DNA from: Leptolyngbya sp. FACHB-60
GTDB lineage: Bacteria; Cyanobacteriota; Cyanobacteriia; Phormidesmidales; Phormidesmidaceae
Reading direction: 5' to 3'
Assembly (NCBI RefSeq): GCF_014695775.1
Contig: NZ_JACJOX010000016.1
Location: forward strand, 82,271 to 146,270
DNA: 64,000 nucleotides
Below, piece by piece: positions 58,500-64,000 of this stretch (the stretch's first letter is position 1; every line of letters starts with the position of its first letter). Position numbers and translations under genes: made by a program. The notes beneath the pieces were generated by a model. It ran no database searches, was not told where the DNA came from, and saw only the letters and a list, made by a program, of their open reading frames with translations.

Positions 58500-59561
58500 A
58501 TGGCGGCGCTAATTCCTATTATTTTGGCGGGGGGAAAGGGCGAGCGGTTTTGGCCCGTGAGCCGTTTGGCTCGGCCCAAGCAGTTTTTGTGCCTAGACGG
58601 CAGCGATCGCAGCCTGCTGCAAGCCACCGCCGATCGCCTGCTGCCCCTGGCCAACGGCTGGGAAAATATGTGGGTGATTACCGCCGCTCACCTGGCCGAT
58701 CGGGTTCGTGAACAGCTGCCTGAACTGCCCGAAGCCAACCTGCTGGTCGAGCCGGTGGGTCGCGATACGGCTCCGGCAGTGGCCTGGGGCACCCTAGAAG
58801 TCGCCCAGCGCTACGGCGACGACGCCCTGGTGGGGTTTTTCCCCGCCGACCACTGGATTGCCGACCAAGAGGCATTTTGCCAGACCCTAACGGCGGCAGC
58901 TGAGCTGGCCACTAGCCAAGGGGCGATCGCCACCTTGGGCATTACCCCCACCTACCCCGCCACTGGTTATGGCTACATCGAGCAGGGGGAGGCAACCGGC
59001 ACCTACGGCAGCCTCAGCGCCTATACCGTCAGCCGCTTCACCGAAAAGCCCGACGCCCCCACCGCCCAAACCTTTATCGACAGCGGCCGCTTCAGCTGGA
59101 ACAGCGGCATGTTTATCTTCCCCGCCGGGGTTATGGTCAACGAGCTGAAAACCCACGCCCCCGCTCTGATGCAGGCCCTGATCGCTGAAGGGGTTGACGC
59201 CTACCCCAGCCTAGATAAGCTCAGCATTGACTACGCCGTCATGGAGCACACCGATCGCGCTCAGGTGATGCCCGTCACCTTTGGCTGGGATGACCTGGGC
59301 GACTGGAATGCGGTAGAGCGCCTGCTAAAGCAGCCCGGTGAGAAAAATGTCGACTTAGCCACCCACGTCGCTCTTGACACCGAGGGCAGCATTGTTTACT
59401 CCGCTGACCCCGACGAGGTCATTGTCACCATTGGCCTAGAGGATGTGGTGATTGTGCGCGACGGCAACGCCACCTTAATCGTGCGAAAAGACCGCACCCA
59501 AGACATCAAGGCGGCGGTGAAGCAGATCGGTGCAGAGGACCGCTTTCAGCACCTACTATAA
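58500..59561 (+). CDS. manC: Mannose-1-phosphate guanylyltransferase
   Basis: The enzyme makes GDP-mannose from GTP and mannose-1-phosphate. The 353-residue protein has ILAGGKGERFWPVSR, PKQFL, FFPADHWIA, RFTEKPDAPTA, WNSGMFIFPAGV and GWDDLGDWNA, all hallmarks of the ManC/RfbM nucleotidyltransferase domain. It lacks the fused phosphomannose isomerase domain of enteric ManC, giving the shorter form usual outside enterobacteria. The product can feed GDP-fucose, capsule and glycolipid synthesis. It is divergent from the LCP gene. Confidence 0.95.
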   Translation: MAALIPIILAGGKGERFWPVSRLARPKQFLCLDGSDRSLLQATADRLLPLANGWENMWVITAAHLADRVREQLPELPEANLLVEPVGRDTAPAVAWGTLEVAQRYGDDALVGFFPADHWIADQEAFCQTLTAAAELATSQGAIATLGITPTYPATGYGYIEQGEATGTYGSLSAYTVSRFTEKPDAPTAQTFIDSGRFSWNSGMFIFPAGVMVNELKTHAPALMQALIAEGVDAYPSLDKLSIDYAVMEHTDRAQVMPVTFGWDDLGDWNAVERLLKQPGEKNVDLATHVALDTEGSIVYSADPDEVIVTIGLEDVVIVRDGNATLIVRKDRTQDIKAAVKQIGAEDRFQHLL

Positions 59562-59669
59562 CCCTATCTGCTGGCCGCCGGACTTCTCTAAACTGGATGC
59601 AGCGTAGGGGAAGTTGCCCAGGGATCCCGTGCCTTATATGGAGAACGTTCCAGGTTGGACAGCGGTTGA

Positions 59670-59675
59670 TATAAT
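59670..59675 (+). promoter_or_regulatory. Extended -10 promoter for the following gene
   Basis: TGATATAAT contains a perfect TATAAT preceded by an extended TG. It lies 66 to 72 bases before ATG 59742. A TTGGAC sits too close to be the -35, so an extended -10 promoter is more likely. Confidence 0.5.
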
Positions 59676-59741
59676 TTCGGGATCAGCCGTTTATACCTGC
59701 GCCATGCTGCGGAACTCTGTGGCATGCGGCAGCTTGGAACC

Positions 59742-60581
59742 ATGCATCCAACCATTGACGACATCGACTTTCAAGCCCGCCAGGGGAGTGTAGCCGCCAT
59801 CATTCAAATTTTGAATGATCACTTTGCTGACGAGGGCATCCGCACTCGCGCCATTCAAGACAGCGGTATTTTGCAGCTGCTGGTTGAGGCCCCCAGCGCC
59901 GATGCCCTGCCTCGGGAGACGGTGGTTGACCAGGTGCGCAACGTGCTGGAGTCGATTAGCCCCCGCGGTATCAATCGGGTGAATATTAACAGCCGCATTG
60001 TGCAAGAGCAGCAGCTGCTGTGGCTAGATGAAATTAAGCGTGACCCCAAAAACAGCCTGCTCTGGTCAGAGCCGATTGTCCTCAAACAGCCGAACCCGGT
60101 GGCCCGGATGTGGCGAGACCTGCGTGCCCCGCGCCAGCGCAACCCGTTTTTGGATGATGTGTATAAAAAAAAGCCGGCTTCGAGCCGCAGCTCCTTTTGG
60201 CGCGGGTTAGTGGGCGGTGCCAGTCTGGCGCTGCTGCTGCTGCTGGTAGGATGGGCGACTAAAGACTGGCTGGGCGTTGACCTACAACCCCAATCGCAGG
60301 TCAACCCAACCAGCGAACCACCCTCTACCCCGGCTCCCCAGGTGCCCGTCGGGCAAGATCCCTTTGTGCTGGCGGTGCGCATTGCTCAGCAGTCGGTGGA
60401 AGACGGTAAATCAGCAGCCACCGCAGCCGCATGGCTAGATCTGGCGGTGCGCTGGCAGCGAGCGGCCGATCTAATGTCTGAGGTGCCGCCCGAGGACGAG
60501 CGCTACCCCGTTGCCCAAGATCGGGTGCAGACCTACACCGCCAATAAGGTCAAGGCTCTGGCTGAAGCCGAAAAATTCTAA
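59742..60581 (+). CDS. Single-pass membrane protein of unknown function
   Basis: I do not recognise this 279-residue protein as a named family. The first 110 residues form a small alpha/beta region (IDDIDFQARQGSVAAIIQIL, VVDQVRNVLESISPRGINRV). A basic stretch, one membrane helix (about 156-173, LVGGASLALLLLLVGWA), a Pro/Ser/Thr-rich linker and a helical extracytoplasmic tail follow. This fits a cytoplasmic domain linked to a periplasmic TPR-like part. The ATG at 59742 is chosen over 59724 because it is nearer to the extended -10. Confidence 0.65.
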   Translation: MHPTIDDIDFQARQGSVAAIIQILNDHFADEGIRTRAIQDSGILQLLVEAPSADALPRETVVDQVRNVLESISPRGINRVNINSRIVQEQQLLWLDEIKRDPKNSLLWSEPIVLKQPNPVARMWRDLRAPRQRNPFLDDVYKKKPASSRSSFWRGLVGGASLALLLLLVGWATKDWLGVDLQPQSQVNPTSEPPSTPAPQVPVGQDPFVLAVRIAQQSVEDGKSAATAAAWLDLAVRWQRAADLMSEVPPEDERYPVAQDRVQTYTANKVKALAEAEKF

Positions 60582-60718
60582 GGGAATCAACACAAACCTG
60601 AGCAATTGCCGGGCGCTATGCAGGTCTCAAGCAGGCCAATGCAAGGGGCGCATAATGGCAGGGCTGGCACCTTGGCAAATTTGCTATATCAAGAATATTA
60701 GCCATTCTGTATAGCGCC

Positions 60719-60868
60719 ATGCCCCCCGTAAAAACATCGTCCTCGGTCTCTGCCGCCTCTTCTTCAGCTCGCAACGCTTTAGAAAACCGAGAAGACTTTA
60801 GCCTCTGGGCTGAAGCCGTCAAGCAGCAGATGCTAGAGGCGCTGCAAAAGCGTCAGCGTAGCAACTAA
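60719..60868 (+). CDS. Small protein of 49 residues
   Basis: An ATG at 60719 opens 49 codons: MPPVKTSSSVSAASSSARNA, then LENREDFSLWAEAVKQQMLE and ALQKRQRSN. The N-terminus is Ser/Ala-rich; the second half is a likely amphipathic helix. The gene is on the forward strand after the single-pass protein and is followed about 120 bases later by a strong intrinsic terminator, which supports transcription. It is not a recognised family and no Shine-Dalgarno is obvious. Confidence 0.5.
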   Translation: MPPVKTSSSVSAASSSARNALENREDFSLWAEAVKQQMLEALQKRQRSN

Positions 60869-60987
60869 GGGTATTTGCTGAACCGATCGCTGAAGCCCCT
60901 ATTGCCTCAATTAGGCCAACTGCTTGAGGCTGCGATCGCGCCAGTGTTGACTCCGCCAACTGCTGGGAAGCTAGCTGTTCTATTGAG

Positions 60988-61034
60988 ATCCCCTGGGTCA
61001 CCTCCACAAAGGCATTTACCCAGGGGATTTTTTG
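60988..61034 (+). terminator. Intrinsic terminator between the small gene and the EF-G-like gene
   Basis: ATCCCCTGGGT (60988-60998) pairs with ACCCAGGGGAT (61018-61028), with a 19-base loop and six Ts. It ends forward transcription before the convergent EF-G-like gene. Confidence 0.88.
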
Positions 61035-61049
61035 GGGTGGAGTCAGGGT

Positions 61050-63100
61050 TTAGCGATCGCTCCCCACACTCGCCAGAATCCGCTCGGTGAGTTTCTCCGG
61101 CACCGGGTCAAGGTGGTCGTAGGTCCACTTAAAGAAACCTACGCCCATGGTCAGCGACCTCAGCTCTAAGATCATGGTCTGCATTTCGGCCTGGGGCAGG
61201 TGGCCGGTGACCACATCCCAGCCAGGCCAGTCGGACTTGGCCTCGTAGCCAAGAATTTGCCCTCGCCTGCCGGTAATCAGCTTCAGCACGTTAGAGGTAT
61301 AGCTACTAGGCACCGAAATTTCGACCAGGTCAATGGGTTCGAGTAGTGTGGGGGTGCAAGCCGCCAAGCCCTCCTGCATGGCAATGCGGGCGGCCTGCTT
61401 AAAGGCATTGTCGGAGCTGTCAACGTTGTGATACGAGCCATTCGTTAACGTCACCCCCACATCCACCACCGGAAAGCCCAAGGGGCCGTGGTCGAGGTAT
61501 TCACGCACGCCGGTTTCGACACTGGGATGTACTGCTTGGGCACTACGCCGCCCACAATGGTCTCGCTAAAGGCAAAGCCGTCGCCGCGCGGCAGCGGCTG
61601 AATGGATAGGTATACGTCGCCAAACTGACCGTGGCCGCCGCTCTGGTGTTTATAGCGTCCGTGGACGGCCTCTTTGGCCTGACGGATAGTTTCTTTGTAG
61701 GGCACCTGGGGCAGGTGGGTGGCCATGGGTAGGTTGTATTTACGGCTGAGGCGATCGATCGCCAAATTTAAATGCACATCCCCCTGGCCCCAGAGAATCA
61801 CCTCGTGGGTGTCGCCGTGCTGCTCCCAAAAGAGCGAGGGGTCTTCTTCGAGCAGTTTGGTCAGGGCAGCGCTGAGCTTGACCTCATCGCTGCGCTTGGC
61901 GGAGGTAATGGCCAGGGCGTAGACCGGCTCAATGACTGGAGCCTTGGGCAGCAGGGTATTGAGGGTGCCAGTTGTCAGGGTATCGCCGGTTTGAGCCCCC
62001 TCTAGGCGGGCGACGGCAACAATGCGACCAGCCTCTGCTCGGGTCAGGCTGGTTTGCTGGGTACCTGTCAGGTCGTAGAGCCCCCCCATGCGATTCGCGC
62101 AGCGATCCGTTCCGGAATCGCCGTTCAGGCTATCTCCATCCTTGAGTTCGCCACACCAGACCCGCACCAGGGAAAGCTTGCCGCCCTGGGGCGTGTAATA
62201 GGTTTTGAGCACCTGAGCTAGGGTGTCGGTCTCGCACGTGATGCCTCGCTTCTCGCAGGTGACCTCTGGGGCCGGGGCTTCTTTCACCAAGGCATCGAGC
62301 AGGGGTCGCACGCCGTAGTCGCTTAGGGCCACGCCGATAAACACCGGAACGATGAGGTCGGCCCCCAGCTCCATTCGCAGGTCGTGGACAATTTCCTCTT
62401 CAGGGGGCGCAATGTCCTCCAGCAGTTCTTCTAATAGATGGTCGTCATAGTCAGCTAGGGCTTCTAGCATCTCAGCGCGGGCAGCCTCTTCCTCGGCCTG
62501 TAGCGCGGCGGGCAGCGGCACGGGGTCAGCGGCAGCGCCAGGATGGTAGTGGAAGGCTTGTTCTGTAACGAGATCAATAAAGCCTACTAACTCGTGATTT
62601 TGGCGAATTGGGTACTGCTGAGGGATCACAGGTCGGGAGGAGATCTGACGCAGGGCCGCCAGCACTTTAGCAAAAGTGCCGTTGGCGCGATCAAGCTTGT
62701 TAATCCAGATTAGATGGGGAATTTCCCAAGTATCTAAAAATTGCAGCAGGGGCGAAAGGGTGAGCACTTTGTTGGGGTCGGCTTCGCAGACCACGATCGC
62801 CGCATCGACCCCCATCAGGGCATGGTTAGTCTCCTGCTGAAGCTCCACCGAGCCAGGGCAATCGACAAACGTAAAACAAATGCCGCCGTACTGAGTACTG
62901 GCGGCATTGAGTTCTACGGTCATATGGCGGGTGCGGGCCTCCGGGCAGCTATCGCCGAGGGTGTTGCCCTCATCGACGCTGCCCTTGCGAGTTGTGACCC
63001 CAGTAACAGACAGAATGCTCTCTAAAAGAGTTGTTTTGCCGCTGGAATAGGTGCCGACCAACGCTACATTGCGTCGGCCTGAAAAGACGTTTTGAGCCAT
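61050..63100 (-). pseudogene. EF-G-like translational GTPase, one-base frameshift
   Basis: Two overlapping reverse frames encode one EF-G paralogue of about 683 residues. The first (start ATG 63100, AAGGAG upstream) holds the G domain: G1 GTYSSGKT (16-23), G3 DCPGSVE, G4 NKLD, and domains II-IV as far as GVVPKQYIP; the second resumes REYLDHGPLGFPVVDVGVTL and ends in domain V. The break is at 61524-61526, where GGG on the forward strand needs one more G. The catalytic His after DxPG is Ser, as in some EF-G-like paralogues. Real loss of function or an assembly error are both possible; the rest is intact. Confidence 0.8.
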
Positions 63101-63369
63101 AATAAACTCCTTGCCATGGTGCGATGGCATGTAGAGAAAAGCCTATAGCTTGAAGGCGTGACGAGCTTGATGTGAAGTGACTCAGCTGTGTCTAACCCCA
63201 GATTAACGCGACCTTAACTCCCTGCTTGATCAGGTTCTAGAAAGTTCACCTGTTAAAGTTTTGTGCCTAGTTCTGCCGATCTGTAACAGGAGATTCTTAG
63301 GGTTTAACGTCGAGGGTGAAAGGCTGTTCCCTAGACCTTAAACCCTGCCCCCGTCTCCCCGGCCAACAC
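63101..63369. other. Intergenic region upstream of the EF-G-like gene
   Basis: About 270 bases with the EF-G-like gene promoter. Its end is close to the receiver-domain remnant. No other feature is seen. Confidence 0.4.
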
Positions 63370-63477
63370 CTACCGCACTTTCTGGGCCAGCGCCGACAGG
63401 GTAAAGGGCTTTTGTAAAAAAGCTACGTTGGCCTCTGAAACACCGTGATATCGCTCTTCAATGGCTCTGGCGGGAGA
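63370..63477 (-). pseudogene. C-terminal remnant of a receiver-domain protein
   Basis: The reverse strand encodes ARAIEERYHGVSEANVAFLQ then KPFTLSALAQKVR and a stop at 63370-63372. KPFT with the preceding ANVAFLQ is the end of a response-regulator receiver domain, typical of hybrid histidine kinases. The 5' part is cut off within a few codons of 63477, where the insertion sequence begins. The fragment contains the conserved Lys-Pro but not the phospho-acceptor Asp. Confidence 0.75.
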
Positions 63478-64000
63478 TAATTTAGGGTATAAGGGCTGAG
63501 AGCTAGGTAGAGAAGATGACAGTGCCCCGCATGGCCAAACCGACCGTAAGGTTTGTAGATGACTACTGCGAGAGCTACCGCAATTTATTTGCTGAGGTGA
63601 GAAGCTTTGAAGCTTTCAAGCATCTGCACGTAGGGATGATCTCTGAGGTGAAGCGAAAATCATTGCCTGCCATTGCGAAGGTCACGGGATTACCCAATGC
63701 CCAATCGTTGCAACAGTTTTTGGTCAACTCTCCGTGGCGTGCAGGAGAGTTGAGACACCAACGAATAGAGCTACTTCTTTCACTCTTGGGCCATCGAAAA
63801 TTGGTGCTGGTGATTGATGAAACCGGAGACCGGAAGAAAGGCCATGCAACGGACTATGTTAAGCGGCAGTACATTGGGAACTTGGGCAAAGTCGAGAACG
63901 GCATTGTCTCAGTCGATGCTTATGGTGTGATTGACAACATCACCTTTCCCTTGACCTTTGAAATCTACAAGCCAAAGGAGCGACTAAAAGCGGGAGACGG
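63478..64000 (+). mobile_element. IS701-like insertion sequence, left part
   Basis: The element starts within roughly 63470-63495, where the receiver-domain frame stops, and runs off the right edge. Only the first third of its transposase is present, so length and target duplication cannot be determined. No terminal inverted repeat can be confirmed without the other end. Confidence 0.65.
63516..64000 (+). CDS. IS701-family DDE transposase, N-terminal part
   Basis: The frame is open from ATG 63516 to the window edge (161 codons). It reads MTVPRMAKPTVRFVDDYCES, PNAQSLQQFLVNSPWRAGEL and LVLVIDETGDRKKGHATDYV, then RQYIGNLGKVENGIVSVDAY. IDETGDRKKG with Asp101 is the first catalytic Asp of the IS701-type DDE transposases. 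The domain is intact as far as it goes, so the element may be active. It interrupts a receiver-domain gene on the opposite strand. Confidence 0.88.
   Translation, partial: MTVPRMAKPTVRFVDDYCESYRNLFAEVRSFEAFKHLHVGMISEVKRKSLPAIAKVTGLPNAQSLQQFLVNSPWRAGELRHQRIELLLSLLGHRKLVLVIDETGDRKKGHATDYVKRQYIGNLGKVENGIVSVDAYGVIDNITFPLTFEIYKPKERLKAGD

Overview
The window is a chromosomal segment of a filamentous-type cyanobacterium, probably of the Leptolyngbya/Nodosilinea group. The evidence is the dense HIP1 octamer GCGATCGC inside and between genes, GC-rich coding sequence (estimated by eye), and lineage-typical genes: a close match to the cyanobacterial monoglucosyldiacylglycerol synthase MgdA, a GUN4-domain protein, DUF3153 and DUF4346 proteins, an EbsA-like protein and the cyanobacterial form of GyrA. 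No tRNA, rRNA or CRISPR array was seen. Most of the window is ordinary, densely packed housekeeping sequence.

Layout. 1-10.6 kb: rqcH (cut by the left edge), a RemA-like regulator, sufE, an unusual proteobacterial-type metK, an FHA protein, pgl, a urease pair ureA/ureB with an S41 peptidase gene between them, a Ca2+-type P-ATPase and a DUF3153 lipoprotein. 10.6-18.1 kb: LapA-like membrane protein, scpA, a sugar nucleotidyltransferase, and a nucleoside-type (BMP family) ABC importer lacking its ATPase gene. 18.3-22.8 kb: SDR oxidoreductase, PrxQ/BCP peroxiredoxin, Nudix hydrolase, two alpha/beta hydrolases and a phasin-like protein. 23.3-29.5 kb: heme A pathway (ctaA, ctaB), a frameshifted SLOG-domain gene, a TIR-domain remnant, an ABC-2 exporter and a small secreted protein. 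29.6-35.8 kb: GUN4-domain protein and a TetR-MFP-RND efflux operon. 36.4-42.7 kb: histone-deacetylase-like hydrolase, gyrA, a VOC pseudogene, a SRPBCC protein and an orphan histidine kinase. 43-54.5 kb: HerA ATPase, smpB, YciI, mgdA, EbsA-like and DRTGG proteins, DprA-like, MAPEG, YajQ, YraN, a RibD-C reductase, a COG3146 acyltransferase and DUF4346. 54.6-60.9 kb: a coiled-coil protein, three DUF202 membrane proteins, an LCP glycopolymer ligase, manC and small unknown genes. 61-64 kb: a frameshifted EF-G-like GTPase gene, the tail of a receiver-domain protein, and the start of an IS701-like transposase gene running off the right edge.

Some genes work together: ManC makes GDP-mannose and the adjacent LCP protein could attach the resulting glycopolymer to the wall; CtaB and CtaA act in succession to make heme O and heme A for respiratory oxidases; TetR, MFP and RND form a regulated efflux module; RqcH and SmpB both serve ribosome rescue but lie far apart.

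The window shows no clear new multi-gene system. The points most worth checking are the foreign-looking metK, the peptidase inside the urease operon, the SLOG/TIR remnant island, the three DUF202 genes, HerA without NurA, a 49-codon gene with its own terminator, and two single-base frameshifts that both lie in G/C homopolymers and may be assembly errors.
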